Assembly: GCA_902627045.1 (NCBI GenBank)
Contig: CACOHP010000005.1
Coordinates: 1 to 48,546 of the forward strand
DNA from: an uncultured Pelagibacteraceae bacterium
GTDB lineage: Bacteria; Pseudomonadota; Alphaproteobacteria; Pelagibacterales; Pelagibacteraceae
DNA length: 48,546 nt
Direction of reading: 5' to 3'
In this document: positions 23,478 to 32,318 of the stretch, piece after piece
How the letters are laid out: every line of letters begins with the position of its first letter
Position numbering within the stretch: the first letter of the stretch is position 1
Program-made: the position numbers and the translations under genes
The notes under the pieces: model-generated
Seen by the model: the letters and a program-made list of their open reading frames with translations, nothing else
Told to the model about the DNA's origin: nothing
Database searches by the model: none

Positions 23478-25389
23478 GCCATGGAATTGTTTTATCTATT
23501 ATTTTTCTCAAAGTTACATCAAATAATAAACCTAACATTCCCATTATAAATATAGTTATCCAAATTACTTCGTATTGGAAATATTTCTTAGCAACGTTTT
23601 CAACAAACCCTATACCGGTTGTTCCGGCTAAAAACTCTGCTGCAACCAAAGTTCCCCAACACATTCCCACTGCAACTCTTATTCCAGTTAGTATTTCAGG
23701 TAAAGAATTTGGAAAAATTACATATCTTAAAATTTGTTTTTTGGATGCACCAAGTGAGTGAGCTGCATGAATCTTTGATAACTGGGTTCCAGAGGCACCA
23801 GCTCTTGCAGAAATAATCATAATTGATAATGAGACCATAAATAATAAGAAAACTTTTCCAGTATTATCAATTCCTAAAACTGAAATGATTAAAGGAGCCC
23901 AAGCTAGAGGAGGAACGGGTCTATAAAGCTCAATTAACGGATCAAAGAAACCTTTTGCAAATCTATTTAATCCCATAAATAATCCAAGTGGCACACCAAT
24001 CAATATTCCAAACACTAATCCTAAAAATACTCTTAAAAAAGAATCCCAAATATGACCATAAGGCACTGGTACTTTAAATAACTTAAAGTCTCCTGTAACT
24101 AATTTTAAAACTTGGCCTTTAAAATTTTGTTTAACTATTCCATCTTGAGTATGAACCGGGTATTCACCAGGTAAAATATCAGCAATCCAATCTGGTAAAA
24201 CGAAACCAATCATTTTACTAACATCAATCAGTTCTATCCATAGGAGAGGTATCTCTTTATAACCTACACTAGGTTTAAGCATAAGCATGAACTTATCAAA
24301 TGTATCCGACGGCTTAGGTAGCCATCTACCAGATCCTTGTTCCGAACAGCTTGGTCCACTTGCAACAATGGTGCCTGCTGGGAATAAAAATATATCTACA
24401 AATCTCAAACCACCTTGAGCTTCTTTTTGTGCAACATCAAAATTAATGATTGCATTTTGCATTTCATTAAGTGCATTTGGAGGATATATACTTGCAAATT
24501 CTATTCGTCGTGCAATTTTAACAATATCTTTGGCGTAAGTTGAAGCTACTTCTTGAGTATCATCTAAGTTTTTACGATAAGCTTTTATCTCATCTTTGAG
24601 CTCTTTTATTTTATCTTTAAATTGTGGATTGTGGTTTCTTAACTTAAAGAACTGATCACTAATAATTTGTAATTCTTTAGCAGCAGCATCAAATTTTAAA
24701 CCTCTTTTTGTCTCCGGGACTAAAGGTACTTCAATAGTATTTTCTATAGATCCTGTTCCAGATTGAACCTTTATAATTCCCCAATCTCCTTGTTCACTAA
24801 CTGCCTTAAGTCTTTCATTAGCTTCTTGTTCCGTTTCAAAAGGATATTCAGGTTTTCTAAAATTTTCAGTTAATAAGTTAATTTTACCAGTGATGTCATT
24901 TATTTTAGATTTCGTCTCATTTTCAATTAAATTTTCATTAGTTAATAAAGGAATTAGTTTAATAGTTTTGTTGATAAATTTTGTAAGATCTGTTTTTTGT
25001 TGTAAGTTAAGATCTTCAGAAAATTTGATTTCATTTAAAGTTGCTTTAAGATTTTTATTTTCTTTCTTAATTTGAGCAGTGCTTTTGAATTCTCTTTCCT
25101 CTATTGGAAATTGATATTTTAAACCCAATAAAGAGTCGTTTACTTTTGCTACTTGGCAAAGTTCATTAGCCGATTTTGGGTAAAAACCTTTTGCAATATC
25201 CCAAGAATAGTAGAGCCATATCAGTAATAGAAAGCTACTTCCTACTATAATCCAGTGAGTACCACCTCTTGCTCTTTCAGGATTTCCAAATACAGCATCA
25301 ATCTTTTCAGTTTTGATTAATCTTCTTCCATAGAGAATACAGCCAATAACAGCAAAAAAAATTAAAAAGGTTACTATTTGAGTTAACAT
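23464..25389 (-). CDS. tauC: Sulfonate/taurine-type ABC transporter permease with large N-terminal domain
   Basis: A 641-residue protein. The C-terminal part (about 446-641) is a standard TauC/SsuC permease with about six helices and the EAA loop AAHSLGASKKQILRYVIFP (about 542-560). The first 445 residues are extra: two N-terminal helices (about 4-22 and 46-64), then a long, probably periplasmic, charged and helical or coiled-coil region (about 65-350). A Ser/Gly/Cys segment (ASGPSCSEQGSGRW) and further extracytoplasmic sequence follow. Normal TauC is about 250-280 residues. It abuts tauB (adjacent coordinates) and overlaps the following dehydrogenase gene. Confidence 0.88.
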   Translation of the reverse strand: MLTQIVTFLIFFAVIGCILYGRRLIKTEKIDAVFGNPERARGGTHWIIVGSSFLLLIWLYYSWDIAKGFYPKSANELCQVAKVNDSLLGLKYQFPIEEREFKSTAQIKKENKNLKATLNEIKFSEDLNLQQKTDLTKFINKTIKLIPLLTNENLIENETKSKINDITGKINLLTENFRKPEYPFETEQEANERLKAVSEQGDWGIIKVQSGTGSIENTIEVPLVPETKRGLKFDAAAKELQIISDQFFKLRNHNPQFKDKIKELKDEIKAYRKNLDDTQEVASTYAKDIVKIARRIEFASIYPPNALNEMQNAIINFDVAQKEAQGGLRFVDIFLFPAGTIVASGPSCSEQGSGRWLPKPSDTFDKFMLMLKPSVGYKEIPLLWIELIDVSKMIGFVLPDWIADILPGEYPVHTQDGIVKQNFKGQVLKLVTGDFKLFKVPVPYGHIWDSFLRVFLGLVFGILIGVPLGLFMGLNRFAKGFFDPLIELYRPVPPLAWAPLIISVLGIDNTGKVFLLFMVSLSIMIISARAGASGTQLSKIHAAHSLGASKKQILRYVIFPNSLPEILTGIRVAVGMCWGTLVAAEFLAGTTGIGFVENVAKKYFQYEVIWITIFIMGMLGLLFDVTLRKIIDKTIPWRGKG

Positions 25390-26187
25390 TTAATTTTCTT
25401 TTCCCATAATTTCCTCTTCCATATTCCAAATCATCTCTAATATTTCTTCTCGTTTTTCAGAAAAGTCCTTATTCTTTTTAATTTCTCTTAGATCTTCCTT
25501 TAGTCCCATTGAAGCAAATGGAAGATTGTATTCCTTATGAATTCGACCGGGTCGAGGTGCCATAACATATAATCTCTCACCAAGTAAAAGAGCCTCTTCA
25601 ACTGAGTGAGTAATTAAGATAATAGTTTTTCCTGTTTCTTTCCAAATCTTTAAAACCAAAGACTGCATTTTTTCTCTAGTTAATGCATCAAGTGCTCCTA
25701 AAGGTTCATCCATTAAAATTAGATCAGGATCATTAATTAAACATCTTGCTAAAGCTACTCTTTGCTGCATACCACCTGAAAGTTGATATGTTGGTGTATT
25801 ACCAAAACCTTTTAATCCAACTATTTCTAACCATTCTTCAACTTTTTTTTGGGTTTCAATTGGATCTTTTTTTTTCATTCTTAATCCAAAGTTGACATTT
25901 TCAGCAACTGTTAACCATTCAAACAAAGCACCTTGTTGAAAAACCATTCCTCTTTCAACACCAGGACCGTCTATTTCTTTTTCATTTAAAGTAATACTTC
26001 CAGAAGTTGGTCTGATAAATCCTGCAGTGATGTTTAGTAAAGTTGTTTTTCCACAACCCGAGGGACCAAGCACTGTTAAGAGCTCTCCTTTTTTGAGAGT
26101 GAAGTTTAAATCTTTTAAAGCGTGGACAGTTTCTCCTTTTGGAGTTTTAAAAACCATATTGAGATTTTGAGAAACTAGATCACTCAT
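25390..26187 (-). CDS. tauB: Sulfonate/taurine-type ABC transporter ATP-binding protein
   Basis: A 265-residue ABC ATPase of the nitrate/sulfonate/taurine (TauB/SsuB) type. Walker A is GPSGCGKTT (about 40-48), the signature is LSGGMQQRVALARCL, Walker B is LILMDEPLGALD, and the H-loop is LITHSVEEALLL. It pairs with the large permease encoded directly downstream and the binding protein encoded upstream. A strong hairpin with a T-run lies between tauA and this gene, so it is probably expressed at a lower level than tauA. Confidence 0.9.
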   Translation of the reverse strand: MSDLVSQNLNMVFKTPKGETVHALKDLNFTLKKGELLTVLGPSGCGKTTLLNITAGFIRPTSGSITLNEKEIDGPGVERGMVFQQGALFEWLTVAENVNFGLRMKKKDPIETQKKVEEWLEIVGLKGFGNTPTYQLSGGMQQRVALARCLINDPDLILMDEPLGALDALTREKMQSLVLKIWKETGKTIILITHSVEEALLLGERLYVMAPRPGRIHKEYNLPFASMGLKEDLREIKKNKDFSEKREEILEMIWNMEEEIMGKEN

Positions 26188-26213
26188 TTATTCACTTTAT
26201 ATTAGAATTTATT

Positions 26214-26257
26214 ATAAAAAAATAGGCACCAATTTAATAAAAAATTGGCGCCTATTT
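26214..26257 (-). terminator. Intrinsic-terminator-like hairpin between tauA and tauB
   Basis: On the plus strand AATAGGCACCAATTT (26221-26235) pairs with AAATTGGCGCCTATT (26242-26256): a 15-bp stem with one G-U-type mismatch and a 6-base loop. Read on the transcribed minus strand it ends in a run of seven T (plus-strand A-run before 26222). It is the clearest intrinsic terminator in the window. Because the downstream genes share the operon, it likely works as a partial terminator that lets the binding protein be made in excess. Confidence 0.8.
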
Positions 26258-26277
26258 AAATTTTAATTACCTTTAGA

Positions 26278-27219
26278 TTACAAAGGTAAGAAACTTGTAT
26301 CTACGTTTCCTCTTGGTGTTCCCATTCCTTTTAAGAATGCATCAAGATTTCCACTTTCCATAGAACTTTTTGTTTCTTCTGGAGTTAGAAATTTAAAACC
26401 GCTTAAAGTTTCTTTCATGTCAGGAATTTTCATTTCAGAAGCTTTTGACATCGCATTCATATCGCTTTTTCCAGCTCTATATCTTGCATTAGCTTCGTGA
26501 GTTACTTCGATGAAAGTTCTTAACATTCCTGGGTTTTCCTTCATAAACTTTGTAGTTACAGAAGTAATATCAATACCTAGAATACCTGCATCTCTAGCTT
26601 CTTGAACTGTTAGCAATCTAGATCCAATTGCAGTAGCAGCTTTGATAGAATTACCACCAAACAAACATGCCATTACAACATCACCACTTACTAAAGCAGC
26701 AGCACCTTCTTCAGGGTCCATTTGTATGATATCCATTTTTTTTCTGTCTGCTCCAACGACTTTCATACTTTCATCAAAAACGTATTCAGCCATTGTTCCA
26801 AGTGGAACAGCAACCTTTTTACCTTCTAATTCAGTTGCATTTGCTTTTGTAATTCCAGATGCGTTAGACGTAACACAAGTTGTTCCTCCCATTCCGTATT
26901 CCATTGCAATATCAACTAATTTGATAGGTGCTTTAGATTTTACAGCGTTAATAAATGGAACCAAACCTTGAGAGTAAGAAATATCAATATCTCCCGCTAA
27001 CATCGCATCGGTCATAGCACCACCATTAGTAAAGTTAGTCCACTTTACAGGAACCCCTAGAGCTTTTGCGAAGTTTTTCTTCATCATGTCCTCTAGATTT
27101 GGACTTGGCCACTCTAAGAAGTAAGCAACTCTAACTTCATTTGCTGCCGAATTAGCAACAGATATTGAAAGATTAAGAGCTACAAAACATCCAAGAATAA
27201 AACTAATTATTTTTTTCAT
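26278..27219 (-). CDS. tauA: Sulfonate/taurine-type ABC transporter substrate-binding protein
   Basis: A 313-residue periplasmic binding protein of the TauA/SsuA (NMT1-like) family with a signal peptide (MKKIISFILGCFVALNLSISVANS). Recognised by EVRVAYFLEWPSPN at the mature N-terminus, MLAGDIDISYSQGLVPFINAV and EGKKVAVPLGTMAEY. The ligand is an organosulfonate such as taurine by family and context, but related proteins bind other anions. First gene of the minus-strand operon tauA-tauB-tauC-dehydrogenase-pta-hpsN-like. It is divergent from the aminotransferase gene across 175 bases that hold a 17-bp palindrome. Confidence 0.88.
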   Translation of the reverse strand: MKKIISFILGCFVALNLSISVANSAANEVRVAYFLEWPSPNLEDMMKKNFAKALGVPVKWTNFTNGGAMTDAMLAGDIDISYSQGLVPFINAVKSKAPIKLVDIAMEYGMGGTTCVTSNASGITKANATELEGKKVAVPLGTMAEYVFDESMKVVGADRKKMDIIQMDPEEGAAALVSGDVVMACLFGGNSIKAATAIGSRLLTVQEARDAGILGIDITSVTTKFMKENPGMLRTFIEVTHEANARYRAGKSDMNAMSKASEMKIPDMKETLSGFKFLTPEETKSSMESGNLDAFLKGMGTPRGNVDTSFLPL

Positions 27220-27306
27220 TTATGCCTCTTCCTTGTTTATTTATATGTTCTAATTTTAAGATTAATTTGACCTATATGTAAAACAAAAAAATGATCATTA
27301 TAGTTA

Positions 27307-27323
27307 CACAACTTTAAGTTGTG
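27307..27323. promoter_or_regulatory. Perfect 8-1-8 palindrome between divergent operons
   Basis: CACAACTT (27307-27314), T, AAGTTGTG (27316-27323). It lies 88 bases from the tauA start and 72 bases from the aminotransferase start, so it could serve both promoters. The form suits a dimeric regulator (for example of GntR type). No regulator gene lies beside it, and which protein binds is unknown. Confidence 0.55.
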
Positions 27324-27394
27324 ACATTATTTTGGTGGTTAATTTAAGTTAATTAGTCTAAGGATTCATTTATTAAGTATTTTAAAATTATATT

Positions 27395-28741
27395 ATGAGC
27401 TCAGAAAAAAGAACATCAGTACCTAATTCACTTAATGAACATTGGATGCCATTTACATCTAATAAGGATTTTAAAGAAAATCCAAAATTAATTGTTGAAG
27501 CAAAAGGTGTTTATTTAAAAAATCATCATGGCAAAACACAAATTGATGCAAGCTCAGGATTATTTTGTAATCCATTAGGACACGGGAGAAAAGAAATTAT
27601 CGAGGCAATAACTAATCAATTAAATACGCTCGATTATTGTCAGCCGTTTCAACAAGGTTTTGGTGGTTCATTTGAATTAGCAACTAGAATTTCAAAACAT
27701 ACACCAGGAAATTTAAATAAAATTTTTTATACGATATGTGGTTCTACGGCGGTAGAAACTGCAATTAAGATTAGTATTGCTTATCATAAAGCTAGAGGTG
27801 AAGGTCAAAGATTTAGATTTGTTGGAAGAGAACGTGCTTATCATGGAATGAATATTGGAGCAACATCAGTAGGTGGCATGATCAATAACGTTAAAGCGTA
27901 TGCAAGTGTATTGATGCCTGGTGTCGTTCACATGAGACATACACATTTGGATGAACATAAATTTATTTCAGGTCAACCAGAAACAGGAGCAGAGATTGCT
28001 AACGACCTAGAGAGGATTTGTACTAATTTTGGTTCTGAAAATATCGCAGCTTGTATTGTGGAACCTATTGCTGGTTCAACGGGAACTTTAGTTCCACCAG
28101 TTGGATACTTACAAAGATTAAGAGAACTTTGTGACAAACATAAAATACTATTAATTTTTGATGAAGTTATAACGGGCTGGGGAAGAACTGGCTCAGCTTT
28201 TGGAGCTCAAGAGTTTGGAGTAACACCTGACATAATGACTATGGCAAAAGCAACAACTAACGGAATAGTTCCTTTCGGAGTAGTTGCTTGTAAAGAAGAA
28301 ATTTATGATGCAGTGATGGATAATTCTCCAAAAGGTGCGATAGAATTATTTCATGGCTATACATATTCTGGTATTCCAGTTTCAGTAGCGGCAGCATTGG
28401 CTGTTCAAGATATTTTTGAAAAAGAAGATATCTTTAATAGAGCAAAAGAGCTAGCTCCTTATTTCCAAGAAGGTTTATTTTCTCTTAAAGATATTGATGT
28501 TGTAGACAACATTAGAGGTTATGGAATGATGGGTGGAATAGATATTAAAACTGATGGTAGACCTGGTAAAGCAGGTTTAGCTACTTTCAAACATTGTTAC
28601 GATGCAGGAGTAAATTTCAAAGCTACTGGTGATTGTTTAATTATAGCACCAATGTTTATTTGTGAAAAAAAACATATTGATGAAATTATAGAAAAACTAA
28701 GAACTGGAATAACTAATTACGCAAAGAGTAAAAAGAATTAA
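27395..28741 (+). CDS. Omega-amino acid (beta-alanine/taurine):pyruvate aminotransferase
   Basis: A 448-residue class III PLP aminotransferase. The N-terminus (HWMPFTSNKDFKENP) is typical of beta-alanine/omega-amino-acid:pyruvate transaminases. Motifs include CGSTAVETAIKISIAYHKAR (cofactor phosphate), LIFDEVITGWGRTG (PLP Asp) and TMAKATTNGIVPFG with the PLP Lys. The product amino acid, alanine, would be recycled by alanine dehydrogenase encoded 9 bases downstream. With the tauABC-like operon divergent from it, taurine to sulfoacetaldehyde is the favoured reaction. Beta-alanine, GABA or similar amines are alternatives. Confidence 0.88.
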   Translation: MSSEKRTSVPNSLNEHWMPFTSNKDFKENPKLIVEAKGVYLKNHHGKTQIDASSGLFCNPLGHGRKEIIEAITNQLNTLDYCQPFQQGFGGSFELATRISKHTPGNLNKIFYTICGSTAVETAIKISIAYHKARGEGQRFRFVGRERAYHGMNIGATSVGGMINNVKAYASVLMPGVVHMRHTHLDEHKFISGQPETGAEIANDLERICTNFGSENIAACIVEPIAGSTGTLVPPVGYLQRLRELCDKHKILLIFDEVITGWGRTGSAFGAQEFGVTPDIMTMAKATTNGIVPFGVVACKEEIYDAVMDNSPKGAIELFHGYTYSGIPVSVAAALAVQDIFEKEDIFNRAKELAPYFQEGLFSLKDIDVVDNIRGYGMMGGIDIKTDGRPGKAGLATFKHCYDAGVNFKATGDCLIIAPMFICEKKHIDEIIEKLRTGITNYAKSKKN

Positions 28742-28750
28742 ATTTCGTTA

Positions 28751-29869
28751 ATGAGAATTGGCGTACCTAAAGAAATAAAACCTCAAGAAAATAGAATTGG
28801 CCTAACACCAGATAGTGTGAAAAGTCTTGTTTCAGAGGGTCATGAAGTTTTAGTTGAAACTAACGGTGGTTTTGAAGCAGGCTTCGATAATGATCAATAC
28901 AAAAATGCTGGGGCAAAAATTATAGAAAAAGCTAGCGATATTTTTAATGATGCTGAAATAATTGTTAAAGTTAAGGAACCTCAAAAAGTTGAGGTTGAAA
29001 TGATTAAAGAAAATCAAATCGTATACACCTATTTACATCTGGCTGCTGCAAAAGAATTAACAGAGGGTTTAGTAAAATCAAAAAGTATTAATATTGCCTA
29101 TGAAACTATTACAGATGACAATGGACGACTTCCTTTACTGGCACCCATGAGTGCTGTAGCTGGACGTATGTCAGTTCAAGCAGGAGCACATTGTTTGGAA
29201 AAAAACCAAAAAGGTAGAGGAGTATTATTGGGTGGAGCTCCAGGTGGTGAACCTGCTAATGTTTTAATTTTAGGTGGAGGTGTTGTAGGTGAAAATGCTG
29301 CTACTATAGCAACTGGTATGAAGGCAAAAGTTCATGTTGTTGATAAATCAGAAGCAAGACTAAAACAATTAGTCGAAATTTTTGGGGATAAAATTATTCC
29401 AGAACAAAGTGACAAAATAGATTTAAAAAAGTTAGTAGCTGAAGCTGACTTAATAGTTGGTGGAGTTTTAATCCCAGGAGCAGAGGCACCAAAATTAATT
29501 ACCAAAGATATGCTTAAATTAATGAAAAGAGGCTCTGTAATTGTTGATGTTGCTATAGATCAGGGTGGATGCGTGGAAACAAGTAAACCAACTACTTTCA
29601 ACGACCCAACATTTATAGTTGATAATGTTGTTCATTATTGTGTAGCTAATATGCCAGGTGGAGTTCCAAGAACTTCCACTATAGCATTAAATAAAGCAAC
29701 ACTTCCATATTTAGTTAAATTAGCTAACAAAGGTTATCAAAAAGCTCTTGGTGAAGATAAAAATTTTCTAGCGGGATTAAACGTTCACAAAGGCCATGTT
29801 ACTTATAAAGCTGTTGCAGATGTTTTTGGACATGAATATGTTAATCCGGGAGATGCAATCAATAACTAA
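28751..29869 (+). CDS. ald: Alanine dehydrogenase
   Basis: NAD-dependent interconversion of alanine with pyruvate and ammonium. The 372-residue protein, normal for Ald, has the N-terminal RIGVPKEIKPQENRIGLTPD, the substrate region TYLHLAAAKELTEGL and the Rossmann motif VLILGGGVVGENAA. VDNVVHYCVANMPGGVPRTS lies near the end. Placed between the aminotransferase and the flavoenzyme genes, it likely regenerates pyruvate for transamination and releases ammonium. The same aminotransferase plus Ald pairing is known from bacterial taurine degradation. Confidence 0.95.
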   Translation: MRIGVPKEIKPQENRIGLTPDSVKSLVSEGHEVLVETNGGFEAGFDNDQYKNAGAKIIEKASDIFNDAEIIVKVKEPQKVEVEMIKENQIVYTYLHLAAAKELTEGLVKSKSINIAYETITDDNGRLPLLAPMSAVAGRMSVQAGAHCLEKNQKGRGVLLGGAPGGEPANVLILGGGVVGENAATIATGMKAKVHVVDKSEARLKQLVEIFGDKIIPEQSDKIDLKKLVAEADLIVGGVLIPGAEAPKLITKDMLKLMKRGSVIVDVAIDQGGCVETSKPTTFNDPTFIVDNVVHYCVANMPGGVPRTSTIALNKATLPYLVKLANKGYQKALGEDKNFLAGLNVHKGHVTYKAVADVFGHEYVNPGDAINN

Positions 29870-29873
29870 TTAG

Positions 29874-32318
29874 ATGGAAAAAAAACTTCCAAGTAGCACA
29901 AAAGTTGTTGTGATAGGAGGTGGAGTAGTGGGTTGCTCTGTTGCTTATCATTTAGCTAAATTTGGTTGGAAAGACACAATTCTTTTAGAAAGAGATCAAT
30001 TAACTTCAGGAACAACTTGGCATGCAGCAGGATTAGTAAGTCAATTAGGTCCAACTGCAGCAGTAACAAAAATTAGAAAATATACTTTAGATTTATATAA
30101 AGAGCTTGAAAAAAAAGTTGATCATTCTGCTGGGTTAAGACTAAACGGAGCTCTATCAATCGCTCAGCATAAAGGTAGATGGCAAGAACTTCAAAGACAA
30201 GCAACGACAGCACAACTTTATGATGTTGATGTAAGAATTTTAGATAAAGATAAAATCAAAAAAGATTATCCAATTATCAATACAGATGAAGTTATAGGAG
30301 GAATTTTAATGCCAGGTGATGGTGCAGCAGATCCGTCAGGTGTTACTCATATGTTGGCTAAAGCAGCAAGAATGGAAGGTGCAAAAATTTTTGAAAAGTC
30401 ACCTGTTGAAGAAATTTTAACTAAAGATGGAAAAATTTCTGGAGTTAAAGTCAAAGGTCAAAAAATTGAATGTGAATATATCGTTTTAGCCTCAGGCATG
30501 TGGTCAAGACAGATAGGAGAAAAAGCTGGCGTAAGTATTCCATTGTATCCAGCGGAACATTTTTACGTAATCACTGAACCAATTGAAAATTTATCTAAAA
30601 CTTTACCAGTTGTAAGAGATTTTGATAATCGGACTTATATAAAAGAAGATGCAGGAAAGATACTAGTTGGAATCTTTGAGGGAAATTCAATTCCTGCTTG
30701 GAATAAAACCAATAAAGTTCCAGAAGATTTCTCCTTTGGTGAGTTTCAAGAAAATTTTGAACATTTTGAACCTTATTTAGCTTCAGCAATTAAAAGATTT
30801 CCAATTTTAGAAACTGCTGGAATTAGAAAATTTTTTTCAGGACCAGAATCTTTTACCCCTGATACCAACACTTTATTAGGAGAAGTACCTGAGATTAAGA
30901 ATTTTTTTGTATGTTGTGGTTTAAATAGTATAGGAATTGGCAGTGGCGGTGGGGTTGGTAAAGTTACAGCTGAGTGGTTGATGACTGGTCATATCAATGA
31001 AGATATTTTTAGTTATGATATAAAAAGATTTCAAAAGTTTCATTCAGAACTAGGTTTTATCAAAAAAAGAATTACAGAGTCATTAGGAGATTTGTATGGA
31101 ATGCATTGGCCATTTAAACAACACAAAACTTCTAGAGATATAAAAAAACTTCCACATCATGATAATTTGAAAAGTTTTGGAGCATGTTTCGGTGTCTCTG
31201 GTGGATATGAAAGACCTATGTGGTTTGCATTAGATGGTGAGAAAGCAGAGTATGAATACAGCTATAACTATCAAAGCTGGTATCCTTCAGCTGAGTATGA
31301 AACTAATAATACTTTAAAAAATGTTGGCTTATTTGATTTAACTCCTTTTTCAAAGTTCGAAATAAAATCTGATAAAGCCCATCAAGAATTACAAAGAATT
31401 TGCACTGCAAATATTAAAAAAGAAGTTGGTAAATGTACCTATACTCATATGTTAAACTCAGATGGAGGTATTGAGACTGATTTAACTATAGTGGCGATTG
31501 ATGAAAACCATTTTAGAATAATTAGTTCTGCCGCAACAAGAGAAAGAGACAAGCACCATATCAAAAAACATTTGAATGAAGACATTGCATTAACAGATGT
31601 GACTGATGATTATTGTGTTTTTGGTTTATTTGGACCCAAAAGCAGAAACCTTATGAATTCATTGAGTAAAGATAATTTTGATAATAAAAATTTCAAATTT
31701 GGAACTGCAAAATTCATTTCAATCAAAGATACTAAAATTTGGACACAGAGATTGTCTTATGTTGGGGAATTAGGATACGAACTTTATGTAGAGGCTAAAG
31801 ATGCCAAAAAAATTTATGAATTAATTATTGAAAAAGGTAAAGATTTTAATCTTTCAAATTGTGGTATGCATGCAATGGATATTATGCGTATGGAAAGTGG
31901 TTTTTTGCATTGGGGTCATGATATATCTCCTGAAGAAAATCAATATCAGGCAGGTTTATCTTTTACAATCAGTAATAAAAAGAATGTAGATTTTATCGGT
32001 AAGTCAGCTCTTGAAAAGATTGATAAAAAAAAGATTAAAACAAGATTTGCCATGTTTACGTTAAAAGATAGCAAACCTGGAGAACCACTCTTACTTCATG
32101 ATGAGCCTATTTATCTAGAAGATAAGATAATAGGAAGATCAACTTCTGGAAATTATTCTTTTAACTTTAAGAAAAACTTAACTTTTGGTTATATTAATAA
32201 CGATTTTTCCTATGAAAAATTGAAAAATAGTAAATTATTTATTGAGGTTGAGAAAAAAAAATATGAAATTGAATTGATTAGTAGGTCACTAAAGCAGACT
32301 AATTTTAAGAGTAACTAA
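29874..32318 (+). CDS. Dimethylglycine/sarcosine dehydrogenase-like FAD-GcvT fusion protein
   Basis: An 814-residue two-part enzyme. The N-terminal DAO-type FAD domain has VVVIGGGVVGCSVAYHLA (about 11-28) and SGTTWHAAG, where H50 matches the His that carries covalent FAD in dimethylglycine dehydrogenase. A FAO_M segment lies at about 375-430. The C-terminal GcvT-type tetrahydrofolate domain covers about 430-810 (NVGLFDLTPFSKFEI, CGMHAMDIMRMESGFLHWG). The expected chemistry is oxidative N-demethylation with transfer of the one-carbon unit to tetrahydrofolate and electrons to ETF. Candidate substrates are dimethylglycine, sarcosine or, given the sulfonate context, N-methyltaurine. Starts 4 bases after ald; the stop interlocks with the convergent BASS gene. 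Confidence 0.87.
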   Translation: MEKKLPSSTKVVVIGGGVVGCSVAYHLAKFGWKDTILLERDQLTSGTTWHAAGLVSQLGPTAAVTKIRKYTLDLYKELEKKVDHSAGLRLNGALSIAQHKGRWQELQRQATTAQLYDVDVRILDKDKIKKDYPIINTDEVIGGILMPGDGAADPSGVTHMLAKAARMEGAKIFEKSPVEEILTKDGKISGVKVKGQKIECEYIVLASGMWSRQIGEKAGVSIPLYPAEHFYVITEPIENLSKTLPVVRDFDNRTYIKEDAGKILVGIFEGNSIPAWNKTNKVPEDFSFGEFQENFEHFEPYLASAIKRFPILETAGIRKFFSGPESFTPDTNTLLGEVPEIKNFFVCCGLNSIGIGSGGGVGKVTAEWLMTGHINEDIFSYDIKRFQKFHSELGFIKKRITESLGDLYGMHWPFKQHKTSRDIKKLPHHDNLKSFGACFGVSGGYERPMWFALDGEKAEYEYSYNYQSWYPSAEYETNNTLKNVGLFDLTPFSKFEIKSDKAHQELQRICTANIKKEVGKCTYTHMLNSDGGIETDLTIVAIDENHFRIISSAATRERDKHHIKKHLNEDIALTDVTDDYCVFGLFGPKSRNLMNSLSKDNFDNKNFKFGTAKFISIKDTKIWTQRLSYVGELGYELYVEAKDAKKIYELIIEKGKDFNLSNCGMHAMDIMRMESGFLHWGHDISPEENQYQAGLSFTISNKKNVDFIGKSALEKIDKKKIKTRFAMFTLKDSKPGEPLLLHDEPIYLEDKIIGRSTSGNYSFNFKKNLTFGYINNDFSYEKLKNSKLFIEVEKKKYEIELISRSLKQTNFKSN

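Noticed and set aside
23464-25389. The long permease as an artificial fusion of two genes by frameshift or missed stop
   Set aside because: The frame is continuous, with normal local composition, membrane anchors at its start and tight coupling to tauB; no internal start with a ribosome site was evident before the permease core.
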